A DNA stretch of 64,000 nucleotides. Origin: Acanthococcus lagerstroemiae. Its lineage: Eukaryota > Arthropoda > Insecta > Hemiptera > Eriococcidae. Shown here one piece after another: positions 44,781 through 52,869 of the stretch (its first letter is position 1; every line of letters begins with the position of its first letter). The stretch covers positions 27,151,626 to 27,215,625 of the forward strand of contig CM063110.1 in assembly GCA_031841125.1 (NCBI GenBank), in the 5' to 3' direction. Position numbers and translations under genes: made by a program. Below the pieces are notes generated by a model. The model was not told the origin of the DNA and did not search any database. It was given only the letters and a program-made list of their open reading frames with translations.

Positions 44781-45596
44781 ATGCAGTCATTAGTTGAACT
44801 TGAAGCCAAAGAACTTCATAAACCTGTGATAAAAAAATTTCAGAAAAGAAAAATTATCACAAATGAAATCAATGAAATCTGGGCAGGTGATTTATTAATT
44901 ATGTCCCAGTATTCAAAAGAAAATAGGGGTTATAAGTATATGTTAGTAGTTATTGACACCTTCTCAAAAGTACTCAGGATAAAACCCCTCAAGGAAAAAA
45001 CAGGGAAAGAGGTTTCTCAAGCTTTTGAGAAAATTATTGAAGAAAGCGAATATGGTCCACCTAAAAAATTACATGTCGACAAAGGTACAGAATTTGTAAA
45101 TTCAGTTTTTAAAAAATTAATGGGAAAATATAATATTCATATGTATCACACAGAGAATGAGGAAAAATCAGCAATTGGTGAGAGAGTAAACAGAACCATT
45201 AATGGGATGTTGAGAATAATTTTTGAGATTCATAAGAATCATAAATGGGTTCCATTTATACCAGAGATATTGCACGAATATAATAATGTGAGGGTACATA
45301 GAACAATAGGAATGCGTCCTTGTGATGTGAATAAAACAAATGAACAAGAAATTTTTCATAGAATGTATTCTTCAAGTTTCTCCACGCGACCAAAATTCAA
45401 GGAAGGAGATCGTGTGAGAATACCCAAAAAGAAAGAAACTTTTGAGAACAAGTATAAGAACAACTGGACAAGAGAAATATTTGTAGTTGACAAAGTATTC
45501 CACACAAACCCTCCCGTCTATTCTATTAAAGATTTGAAGGGTGAAGAAATTTTAGGTAAATTTTATCGCCAGGAACTTCAAAAAACAGTTTTCTAA
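44781..45596 (+). CDS. int: Retroviral-type integrase (Polinton c-integrase), 271 aa
   Basis: It joins the element's ends to the target and creates the 6-bp duplication. The DDE triad is visible: D37 in 'WAGDLL', D100 in 'HVDKGTEF' and E134 in 'AIGERVNRT'. The D100-E134 gap (33 residues between) is, as I recall it, that of Polinton integrases. The C-terminal SH3/chromo-like part runs from 'KFKEGDRVRIPKK' to 'YSIKDLKGEEILGKFYRQEL'. The N-terminus is short: many relatives have an extra zinc-binding HHCC-type region before 'ELHKPV', absent here. It may be lost, or encoded upstream in another frame. The ATG at 44781 follows TAATATAAAAA. No internal stops. Confidence 0.96.
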   Translation: MQSLVELEAKELHKPVIKKFQKRKIITNEINEIWAGDLLIMSQYSKENRGYKYMLVVIDTFSKVLRIKPLKEKTGKEVSQAFEKIIEESEYGPPKKLHVDKGTEFVNSVFKKLMGKYNIHMYHTENEEKSAIGERVNRTINGMLRIIFEIHKNHKWVPFIPEILHEYNNVRVHRTIGMRPCDVNKTNEQEIFHRMYSSSFSTRPKFKEGDRVRIPKKKETFENKYKNNWTREIFVVDKVFHTNPPVYSIKDLKGEEILGKFYRQELQKTVF

Positions 45597-45613
45597 AATT
45601 TTCTACTATAAAT

Positions 45614-47041
45614 ATGAGTAAAAACTGTGGATTATCTAAAAGAGGTGGTGATATTGTGGATACAATTGGTAAATATGTACCATTTCCACTTCACTGGCCC
45701 GGATATAAAGCTCTTGGTCCTGGTTCGAATACAGACCTCGATATTCAAAAAGGTGTAAAACTGAAAAATAAATTAGATGAAATAGCTATGGATCATGATG
45801 TAGATTATGCAAATACAGATGATCCTAATGAACGTGATTATGCTGATAACAGATTCACATGGCGAGCCTGGGAGCGTGTCAAAGATCCTAATGCTAAATT
45901 AGATGAAAAAATTCCAGCATATGTAGCAGTAAATTTAATGAAATTAAAACAGAAGTTAGGTTTAGGAATTTATAAAAAATTTTATAATATAAATAATATG
46001 AGTAAAAACTGTGGATTAGGACAACATTTGCGATTACCTAATGAAATATTACCTAAAAAAGGTGAAGGATTTTATATTGATCGAAAAACCATAACCAATA
46101 ATAATCAGAAAACAGAAGGCAAAGGATTTTATATTGATCGAAAAACAACCACTAATGATCTCCCAGAAATAATGAATTATTTGAATAATTTATATGTTAA
46201 CAAACAGGAAAAAAAAGGTAAAGGATTTTATATTTATCGGGAAACAGCAATCAATGGTCGAAACAAAAAAGGGGAGGGTATCAAAGTAAGTAGATACATT
46301 AAATATCCTATCAATCCAGATAAGGAACAACTTGACAAAATTAATATTGGTGTTGAGAAAGGGGTACCTGTTGTACTAAATTTAGGATACGAAAATTTAA
46401 TCAGAACTAAAAATAGCACACAGAACGAAACATATTTACCTCTAACAAAAGCACAAGTGAATCAAATTGAGACAGCAAAAACCAAGGGAAAAGGTTTAAA
46501 GCTAAAACTGAACAAAACACAACTGAAGCAGGTTAAAAATGGTGGATTCTTCCCACCAGCTATCCTAGCAGGATTGGCTGCTATTGCAGCAGCTAAACCT
46601 GCTGTAGAAGTAGGTACTAAAATAGTAGAAACTGTAGGTAATTTAATATCAACCGCCAAGCAAGCAATTGATAATAAGAAAGCCAATGACGAGTTAGTAG
46701 AAGAGAGAAAACGTCGTAATGAAAAGTTGGAGTACAAGTCTGGTGAAGGCATAGGACAATATCTACAAATACCTAACGAAGTTCTAAAGAAAAAGAGCGT
46801 TAAAAAAATAAAAAATGGCGTTAAAAAAATAAAAAATGGCGTTAATGGTAGTATTCAAAAAGACTGTTTAGGTGCTGAGAAAAATAAAAGAGGCGTTAAA
46901 AAAATAAAAAATGGCGTTAAAAAAATAAAAAATGGCGTTAAAAAAAAATGCGATGGCGTTAAAAAAAGAAAAATTGGGGGTGACATGATCACTCAACAAG
47001 TAATTAAAAAAATCTTAGATAATGAAAAAAAAAAAAAATAA
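45614..47041 (+). CDS. Phospholipase A2-like minor virion polyprotein candidate, 475 aa
   Basis: Residues 22-90 match the PLA2-like fold used by parvovirus VP1 and some adintoviruses: 'GYKALGPGSNTDLD' (calcium loop, G35-P-G37) and 'MDHDVDYA' (catalytic H61-D62). Such domains breach endosomal membranes. Downstream are repeated GxG cores, most as KGxG, at 117, 134, 150, 169, 202, 220, 292 and 377. They are often followed by 'FYIDRK', and look like sites for the element's own adenain-type protease. Residues 310-346 are hydrophobic and Ala-rich ('GGFFPPAILAGLAAIAAAKP'), like membrane-active core/pVI-pX-type peptides. The tail (395-455) is a run of 'VKKIKNG' repeats, DNA-binding in character. An internal ATG at 45998 repeats the gene start 'MSKNCGL' with its own TATAATATAAAT motif. 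Confidence 0.8.
   Translation: MSKNCGLSKRGGDIVDTIGKYVPFPLHWPGYKALGPGSNTDLDIQKGVKLKNKLDEIAMDHDVDYANTDDPNERDYADNRFTWRAWERVKDPNAKLDEKIPAYVAVNLMKLKQKLGLGIYKKFYNINNMSKNCGLGQHLRLPNEILPKKGEGFYIDRKTITNNNQKTEGKGFYIDRKTTTNDLPEIMNYLNNLYVNKQEKKGKGFYIYRETAINGRNKKGEGIKVSRYIKYPINPDKEQLDKINIGVEKGVPVVLNLGYENLIRTKNSTQNETYLPLTKAQVNQIETAKTKGKGLKLKLNKTQLKQVKNGGFFPPAILAGLAAIAAAKPAVEVGTKIVETVGNLISTAKQAIDNKKANDELVEERKRRNEKLEYKSGEGIGQYLQIPNEVLKKKSVKKIKNGVKKIKNGVNGSIQKDCLGAEKNKRGVKKIKNGVKKIKNGVKKKCDGVKKRKIGGDMITQQVIKKILDNEKKKK
45984..46000 (+). promoter_or_regulatory. Internal promoter-like motif and second MSKNCGL start
   Basis: TATAATATAAATAATATG lies in frame at codon 129 of the PLA2-like gene and repeats the 5' end of that gene (ATGAGTAAAAACTGTGGATT at 45614 and 45998). 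It would give a shorter product without the PLA2 domain. Inference from duplication and motif. Confidence 0.5.
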
Positions 47042-47409
47042 CCATCAAGAATGACGCATTAACTAATTTTGAAATAGAAGCATATGCTGAAAAATTGCAA
47101 ATACCTCATTTCAGAGGAGTTTTTATGCTTGATGAGCTACCACCAAAAATCAAAAAATATGAATGTGGAATTGTAAATTTAGACACTTCAGACCACTCTG
47201 GAACTCATTGGACTGCTTACTGTAAGAATGATTCACAAGTTGATTTTTATGAACCGTTTGGTAACATTCCACCACCAGAATTAGTGAAATATTTTGGACA
47301 GTCTAGAATTACTTATAATTATACGCAGGATCAAAAACTTGATGAAACAAATTGTGGTAGACGGTGCATAGAATATTTATTAAAAATTAAAAAAAAATAC
47401 TATAAATGA
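47026..47409 (+). CDS. Adenovirus-type cysteine protease (adenain-like), 5' end out of register
   Basis: It is expected to mature capsid precursors. Catalytic residues, numbered from the codon at 47095, are H38 in 'GTHWTAYC', E53 in 'DFYEPFG' (D50 also possible), Q80 and C87 in 'ETNCGRRC'. Q-to-C spacing is 7, as in adenain. 'IPHFRGVFM' and 'ECGIVNLD' are the usual Polinton N-terminal signatures. The conserved N-terminal text begins upstream of any in-frame ATG. The frame opens only after a TGA at 47023 and runs through a 14-A tract (47025-47038), where the upstream gene ends in another frame. The first in-frame ATG (47125) falls after conserved sequence. Either slippage on the A run or a small indel is involved. 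The stop overlaps the next ATG (ATGA). Confidence 0.9.
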   Translation, partial: KKKKITIKNDALTNFEIEAYAEKLQIPHFRGVFMLDELPPKIKKYECGIVNLDTSDHSGTHWTAYCKNDSQVDFYEPFGNIPPPELVKYFGQSRITYNYTQDQKLDETNCGRRCIEYLLKIKKKYYK

Positions 47410-48122
47410 AATATATAAATGGTTCTTACAGTATGCTTATGAGCGGTACAGATTCTGTTCTTTATCATGATTTTAGTGGAGTTGATGACATTATTAGACT
47501 CAACCCTAATAAAGAATGGGAAATTGGGTTAGAATCTTTCCACACATCTTATCGTTTTTTCAATATAACTGTAACTAAAAACAATTCACTTACTTTTTAT
47601 AAGGAGGTGAACGAATTACCTACAACTATAGTACTTGATCCTGGTATTTATGAAGTAGCTGATATTATTAAATGTATACATGAAAGTAAACATGCTAGGG
47701 CTGCTAATATAACCTTGAAAATAAATAAATACGCTCATACCATAATAATGGGGAGTCCATCACATATAATAGATTTAAGAGATGTGACTTCTGTTGGTAA
47801 TATATTGGGTTTTACTAAGCAAATTATACCAGCTGGAAAAGAAGTTGAATCTGATAGCCACGTTAAAATTTTTCCTATTGAAAGCATTAAGGGGATATGT
47901 AATGAATGTAATAACGGTAATGAAAAAATACTTTTTTATTTTCCTATATCATCACTACCCGGAGAAAAAATAATCTATACACCAAATGAAACTCAATATT
48001 ATAGAGTGAGAAATAAAGAAATAAGCGAGATTGTATTAAACCTTTATGATCAGAATGGCAATCCACTTGAAAATAATGGTGAAACATATTGGGCATTTTT
48101 AATCATACGTGAAGTACGATAA
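47406..48122 (+). CDS. Candidate minor capsid (penton, single jelly-roll) protein, 238 aa
   Basis: Its place between protease and major capsid gene, its size and its mainly beta-strand composition fit the Polinton minor capsid protein, which forms pentons at capsid vertices. Supporting text: 'IRLNPNKEWEIGLESFHTSY' (38-57 region), then 'VLDPGIYEVADIIKCI' and 'ITLKINKYAHTIIM', the order seen in these proteins (W.IGL.S..., G.Y.V.DI...I, ...I.). It ends 'YWAFLIIREVR'. The start ATG at 47406 follows ACTATAA and overlaps the protease stop. Sequence identity in this family is low, so the assignment rests partly on context. Confidence 0.8.
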   Translation: MKYINGSYSMLMSGTDSVLYHDFSGVDDIIRLNPNKEWEIGLESFHTSYRFFNITVTKNNSLTFYKEVNELPTTIVLDPGIYEVADIIKCIHESKHARAANITLKINKYAHTIIMGSPSHIIDLRDVTSVGNILGFTKQIIPAGKEVESDSHVKIFPIESIKGICNECNNGNEKILFYFPISSLPGEKIIYTPNETQYYRVRNKEISEIVLNLYDQNGNPLENNGETYWAFLIIREVR

Positions 48123-48149
48123 TTAAAAAAAAAAAAAAAAATACTATAA

Positions 48150-49331
48150 ATGAATGGTTACGAAAGTTTTGAATTAATAGAATTCTCCACTGCTAATAAT
48201 ATTGATATAAATAAAAAAGATGAGGAAATTATAATTGAAATAAATACTCCTAATATTTGTACTTTACCTTGGAAAAGCGAGGTAGTTATAGCTGGTCGTC
48301 TGATAGTACGTGATAAAGACAAAAAAATTGCGAGTTTCGATCGTAGTACAGTACAAGTAATTAATAATGGGTTTCTCCATATTTTTAGGCAAATTATTTA
48401 TAGAATTTCTGATGTTCAGGTAGATATATTGGAGTATCCAGGTGTAGCCAGCACCATTAATGGTCTCGTTTCACTGTCCAAAACCACCAAGTATTCTAAT
48501 GCAGGATGGAATCTAAATAATGATTACATGAATGTTGATGCGAATGGTTACTTCAAAGTTGCATTACCTTTCGATATGTTTCTAGGTTTTGGAACTTATA
48601 AAGAAATTCTCTTTAATGTTAGTCAATCCTTGATACTAGCAAGAGAACAACATGGTGTTACAAATATGCTACAAGTTGACCCAAATTTAAAAGATTATAC
48701 TGTGGAATTGAATCTGAAGTATATAACTTGGAGAATGCCAGTGGTGAAGCTTTCATTACAACTTGAAAAAGAAGTTTTACCATTGTTAAATAAAGACATA
48801 CCAATTCGTATGAATTTTGAGCATTGGCAATGTTTAAAGAAACCTGCTGGTAGTGTATCAGGAAAAGAATTTAGGTGGTCAATTCCTACAGATATTACAT
48901 CACAATATGCTTTTGTAGTTTTCCAAAATAAAAGGAACAATGATCTCTTTGCTGATAAAAGTAAATTTGATCATTGTAATCCTTATGATGTACGTTTCAA
49001 TGTCAATGGTTATGAATATCCTCGTCAGCAAATGCGATTAAATTTTAATGAAAAGGATTCAGGAGCTTTATATACATATTTTAAAAATTACAATGGAAAA
49101 GACGATGTTTTAATTGATCTTGTGCAATTTGAAAAAGAATATACTATCTTTTGCTTTGATCTTACAGGACAACCTGACGCTCTACAAACAGATGTAGCCA
49201 ATGTACAAATTATATTCTCATGGCGTGATGATTTTCCTAATACAGCTGAAATATTTGTTCTTTTGAAACAACCTGTTTGTTATGAATACAAACCTATATC
49301 TAGAGCGGTTAGACCTGCTCCTAAAAACTAA
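48150..49331 (+). CDS. Major capsid protein (double jelly-roll), 393 aa
   Basis: It forms the hexon-like trimers of the predicted icosahedral shell. The C-terminal half carries the usual Polinton MCP landmarks: 'YAFVVFQNKRNN', then 'FDHCNPYDVRFNVNGYEYPR' (from residue 273), 'LYTYFKNY', and 'IIFSWRDDFPNTAEIFVLL' near 355. It ends 'YEYKPIS', matching the ...FDHC....LY.N...YP...L....F...FP..T..Y.L..... pattern. The N-terminal half ('LPWKSEVVIAGRLIV') is beta-rich. 393 residues is on the short side for this family. The start is ATACTATAAATG, the same motif as the minor capsid gene. It is followed by an A-run and a 46-residue gene. Confidence 0.88.
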   Translation: MNGYESFELIEFSTANNIDINKKDEEIIIEINTPNICTLPWKSEVVIAGRLIVRDKDKKIASFDRSTVQVINNGFLHIFRQIIYRISDVQVDILEYPGVASTINGLVSLSKTTKYSNAGWNLNNDYMNVDANGYFKVALPFDMFLGFGTYKEILFNVSQSLILAREQHGVTNMLQVDPNLKDYTVELNLKYITWRMPVVKLSLQLEKEVLPLLNKDIPIRMNFEHWQCLKKPAGSVSGKEFRWSIPTDITSQYAFVVFQNKRNNDLFADKSKFDHCNPYDVRFNVNGYEYPRQQMRLNFNEKDSGALYTYFKNYNGKDDVLIDLVQFEKEYTIFCFDLTGQPDALQTDVANVQIIFSWRDDFPNTAEIFVLLKQPVCYEYKPISRAVRPAPKN

Positions 49332-49365
49332 AAAAAAAAAAAAAAAAATATTCTTATAAATAGGT

Positions 49366-49506
49366 ATGCAATCAGAAAACAATTCAGAGAACAATTCAGA
49401 AAATAAATTCAACTGGATGTGTATTATAATTTTCTGTTGGAATATTATCGAACAGGTGTTTAAAAAAATGAGAAAAAAGAAAAAGAAAAAAAAGACAGTC
49501 AAATAA
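49366..49506 (+). CDS. Small membrane-anchored basic protein, 46 aa
   Basis: This short frame opens with three 'SENN' units, has one hydrophobic segment ('WMCIIIFCWNII', residues 17-28) and ends in a lysine-rich tail ('MRKKKKKKKTVK'). The ATG lies 6 nt after TTCTTATAAA, a variant of the capsid-gene start motif. It is the last rightward gene and its TAA is followed 4 nt later by a perfect hairpin. The layout (single transmembrane helix plus basic end) recalls small virion or membrane peptides of related viruses, but there is no homology evidence. Low-complexity origin cannot be excluded. Confidence 0.55.
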   Translation: MQSENNSENNSENKFNWMCIIIFCWNIIEQVFKKMRKKKKKKKTVK

Positions 49507-49510
49507 GTAT

Positions 49511-49540
49511 TATTTTTATATGAAAAATCATATAAAAATA
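49511..49540. terminator. Perfect 13-bp hairpin between convergent genes
   Basis: TATTTTTATATGA - AAAA - TCATATAAAAATA lies between the stop of the small rightward gene (49504-49506) and the stop of the leftward gene (49543). Symmetry and placement suggest a bidirectional transcript-end signal. Confidence 0.65.
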
Positions 49541-49542
49541 CA

Positions 49543-50328
49543 TTATTCATTTTCTTGAACTAATGTGGTTATGAAAGGTTTACTATTTTCAGCTTTCCAT
49601 TTTTCAGAATCATTAAACATAGCTTCAACAATTTTTGAGACTTCTTTATCTCTACCTACACATAAAGAGTTCAAATTAGATTCTGTTGGAACAATATAAT
49701 TTTCAATACAACATGCTCTACTCTTTTTTAAAGAACCTACTACGTTTGATACAAAAGTAGGACAGAACACAAGCATAGAATACCATAAATCTGACATTAC
49801 ACCTCGTGTTTTACTATAAACTGTTTTAAATTCTTTTCTAAACTTTAATAAATTCTTATCAAATTCTACCTGAAATACACCTCTAGCTGTAAGTTGGATT
49901 GGTTCTTTATGTAGTGGATGATTCTTTTCATCTAGAAACACTAAGAGATACTTACGTGCTGAAATATAGTCTGTATCTCCTTTTACCCAATAACCAGCAA
50001 AAGAGTAATCATTTCGAGAAAGTCTGATAAGTTTAAGTTGGCGTCTAATGATTAAAATACGATTTTTATCAATAATCCTACCTTGAATTGATCCATCTCG
50101 AGTCTCAATTGTGTGCGGTTTTGTATTTACAAAATGTTCTACACAGCTGGCATCTGAACATGACTCGTTGCAACTTTTTCTCCACTCACAAGACATCAAA
50201 TTTTCATTAGACATCCAGAAGCCTACAGGTTCTTGATTAATCACTTTCACTGATGGTATCTTTTTAGATACACAATGTGTAGAGTCATCAAAATTAAAGT
50301 TATTGCTTTTACTTTCAATCATTTCCAT
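49543..50328 (-). CDS. Leftward right-end Polinton protein, unknown function, 261 aa
   Basis: I do not recognise the family. It is the only gene on this strand and starts next to the right TIR, at the same class I motif as polB (complement TATTATAAA + ATGGAAATGATTG). An early or regulatory role is therefore plausible. Features: a cysteine cluster C47-x5-C53-x3-C57-x4-C62 ('CEWRKSCNESCSDASC') that could bind a metal; a beta-rich middle ('GRIIDKNRILIIRRQLKLIR', 'YLLVFLDEKN'); then 'ARGVFQVEFDKNLLKFRKEF' and a hydrophobic patch 'WYSMLVFCPTFVSNVVGSL'. No signal peptide. It ends 3 nt from the shared terminator hairpin. The frame is intact. Confidence 0.75.
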   Translation of the reverse strand: MEMIESKSNNFNFDDSTHCVSKKIPSVKVINQEPVGFWMSNENLMSCEWRKSCNESCSDASCVEHFVNTKPHTIETRDGSIQGRIIDKNRILIIRRQLKLIRLSRNDYSFAGYWVKGDTDYISARKYLLVFLDEKNHPLHKEPIQLTARGVFQVEFDKNLLKFRKEFKTVYSKTRGVMSDLWYSMLVFCPTFVSNVVGSLKKSRACCIENYIVPTESNLNSLCVGRDKEVSKIVEAMFNDSEKWKAENSKPFITTLVQENE

Positions 50329-50345
50329 TTTATAATATATAATAT
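50326..50345 (-). promoter_or_regulatory. Class I promoter-like motif before the leftward gene
   Basis: On the reverse strand AATATTATATATTATAAA leads into ATGGAAATGATT, matching the polB and left-end gene starts, including the first five codons of polB in large part. Confidence 0.6.
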
Positions 50346-50352
50346 TTTTTTT

Positions 50353-51177
50353 TTTTTTTTAAACTAGGTTATCAATTTTCGATTTTTATTTTTTTATTAT
50401 TTTTAAATTTTTTTTTTAAACTAGGTTATCAATTTTCGATTTTTATTTTTTTATTTTTATTATTTTTTTTTTAGTATTAAGATTTCAAACAAAAATTATT
50501 TGAAATCCAAGTTAGAAAAAAAAGTGGTCTGATAAAAAATGGAAACTCGACCACTTTATATTACAATATCAATTCTTTTAACACCAACACAAAAATGTGA
50601 ACTTGGTTACAGAGAACAAAACTTACACACAAATGTGTTTTCAACAGCGAATGTACAAAAATGTGTTTTCAACATCGAATGTACAAAAATGTGAACTCGG
50701 TCTAGGATTATACAGAACTCACTCAGAAAAATGTTTTCAACAATGAATGCTCAGAGAGGTGAACTCGATTCAGAGAGAACAATACTTACACAGAAATATG
50801 AACTCGGTCTAGGATTATACAGAACTCACTCAGAAAAATGTTTTCAACAGTAAATGTACAGAAATGTGAATTCAACAATGAATGCCCAGAAAAGTGTTTT
50901 CAACAGTGAATGTACAAAAATGTGAGTTCAACAGTGAATGCTCAGAAATGTGAGCTCGATTCAGAGAGAACAGAACTCACTCAGAAAAATGTTTTCAACA
51001 ATAAATTTACAGAAATGTGAATTCAACAGTGAATGCTCAGAAAAGTGTTTTCAACAGAAAATTTACAGAAATGTGAACTCGATCCAGAGAGAACAGAATT
51101 CACTCAGAAAAAATGTTTTCAACAATAAATTTACAGAAATGTGAACTCGAGCCAGGATCATACCTTTCTATACTACT
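50353..51177 (-). repeat. Polinton right terminal inverted repeat
   Basis: Complement of 35898-36722. It ends CTATACTACT. Subrepeats of about 30 bp ('AATGTGAACTCGATTCAGAG', 'AAAATGTTTTCAACA') fill its outer 600 bp. Subterminal repeats of this kind are common in Polintons and may bind a replication or integration protein. Confidence 0.95.
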
Positions 51178-51183
51178 CCAAAT
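51178..51183. other. Polinton target-site duplication, right copy (CCAAAT)
   Basis: Identical to 35892-35897. Confidence 0.95.
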
Positions 51184-52860
51184 CTCCTAGAGATTTTTGC
51201 TCTTGTAGCTGCTAAATGATACGAACAAACATGCTGGAAAATGGCGTAAATATTTATTGAGATTCGAGAATATATATACGAGTTATATATAGTTTACTTA
51301 GTTGTATAATTTCATTTCGAAGTTTCTTCACCCGAGACGGTGTACCCGAAATCTTGAACACTGAAGCTTTTATGGCGAAATTTCGAAACGGACAACCGCT
51401 CATGAGGAATTTCGTTGAATACTTCGAGGTTTTGCGAGAAATCGATAACCGGAAAGCTCTATGGTTTCAATTTTGTTTGTTCTGAATCATTTATGGCGCG
51501 AAATGAGCGACGCCAGGTTCTCAAACTGCGACTGACTGTTCGTGCGTATTCTTATACTGTATTGTTTCGGTGGTCGGCTGAAAATTCGTAATATTATGTG
51601 GTACCTTGGTTTCTGAAAATTAAATTTATAACTAGATCGAGATTTTCGAAGGTGCAATATCAAGTCAATATGTCTAAATGTGATGCAGCACAAGAAAAGC
51701 ATCATAAGTTGGAACATTTTCTTCCTGTGTTTTATCGAAGAAAAATAGGTCTATTCTCCAGCCTCACGAATTTTCAAATTTAATGTTCAAACATACTGCA
51801 ATAGTTTGTATTTTGTTTGTACAGGCTTGTGCATGACATCCTTCGTGTGTACATCAACCACTGTCCGTCTACTGCTTAGAGTCAATCCGGGAGCTAGGGA
51901 AACGACACCCCCTCGTAGTTCAGAATTCGACCCGGAAACAGTGGCTTCATTTTCTACACATTTGTAATATGAAGAGTTTAGAATCAAAACCGACCATTAA
52001 TTGTCATTTTACCCCAAAAGGGCGCAAATAGGCAAAATACTGCACATGGGAGCAAGAATATCTTGAACGTTTATTATTATTATTTCATTAAAACCTTTCA
52101 CAATATCAAAATTATATTACTACACCCGGTTTCAATGAATATTAGTACCCTTTCAAGTATCGTACCAGTGACCAGAGGGTCTGCAAAGGTAGTAAGTAGT
52201 ACCAGCTCTAAGCGGAAAATTAACACGATTTCAAAGGTTTTTCTACTCCTGCGTAATGGAAGGTATGCAGCCTCAACCTCGTAGATGTAGAAGATTTGGT
52301 ATCAGTAGAACATGCAGGCAGCAAGGCTGTATTCTACCAAAAATGTAAACGAAGATTTGACGGATAGAGGATACCTGTACCTTTTTTTCCCTACTCGCGA
52401 GGAACGAAAGCCCCACCTCGCGGTCAGTCCGGAACTTTCTCCGGTGGCTTCATGTACTCGTCTATGTACAGTAAAATAAAAAATTTGACGTGCCCCCCTC
52501 CCCCTCCACTGCTTTACGTACCATCAATTAGGTTTAGCGCGGGGCAGGGAGGAGAGAGCTCACATTTATAAACTACATATATATTATGGAATATTTACAC
52601 ATTAGAATTTATAACCTTAAGCTAGATAGAACTATTCTGTCTGGCTGTTGTCCAGTCAGTCGGTCATTGTCTCAGTCTGCTTCGGGTTGTTTATTGTTTC
52701 CTTCGATTTCGTTTCGGATAATTATTTATGATCTCTTTCCAATGAGCTATCACATAAGTTTCGTGAAGGGAATATACAATTTTGACGTCTGAAATGGTAC
52801 CTTATACAGTCCAAATTTAGGCACATTATCTTTAAAACGCTCTCCTGTAAGATTACAATT
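51184..52860. other. Right flank of the Polinton; no gene, one repeat copy
   Basis: 51790-51945 is a third copy of the 145-bp repeat at 25030-25320 ('GTTTGTATTTTGTTTGTACA ... GAGTCAATCCGGGAG'). The rest is unique sequence with short frames and no recognised domain. Confidence 0.5.
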
Positions 52861-52869
52861 TTAACGGAC

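Larger units (their letters stand above)
35898..51177. mobile_element. Complete Maverick/Polinton element, 15,280 bp
   Basis: The tips are AGTAGTATAG and its complement. It has ~825-bp TIRs, a perfect 6-bp duplication, and all six core genes: PolB, packaging ATPase, integrase, protease, major capsid and candidate minor capsid. Ten genes run rightward and one at the right end runs leftward. Known Polintons replicate with their own protein-primed polymerase, integrate with a retroviral-type integrase and can encode virions (adintovirus relatives). The near-identical TIRs and intact frames argue for a recent insertion that may still be active. The integrase lies mid-element between a coiled-coil gene and the capsid genes, not near one end. 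Confidence 0.97.
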
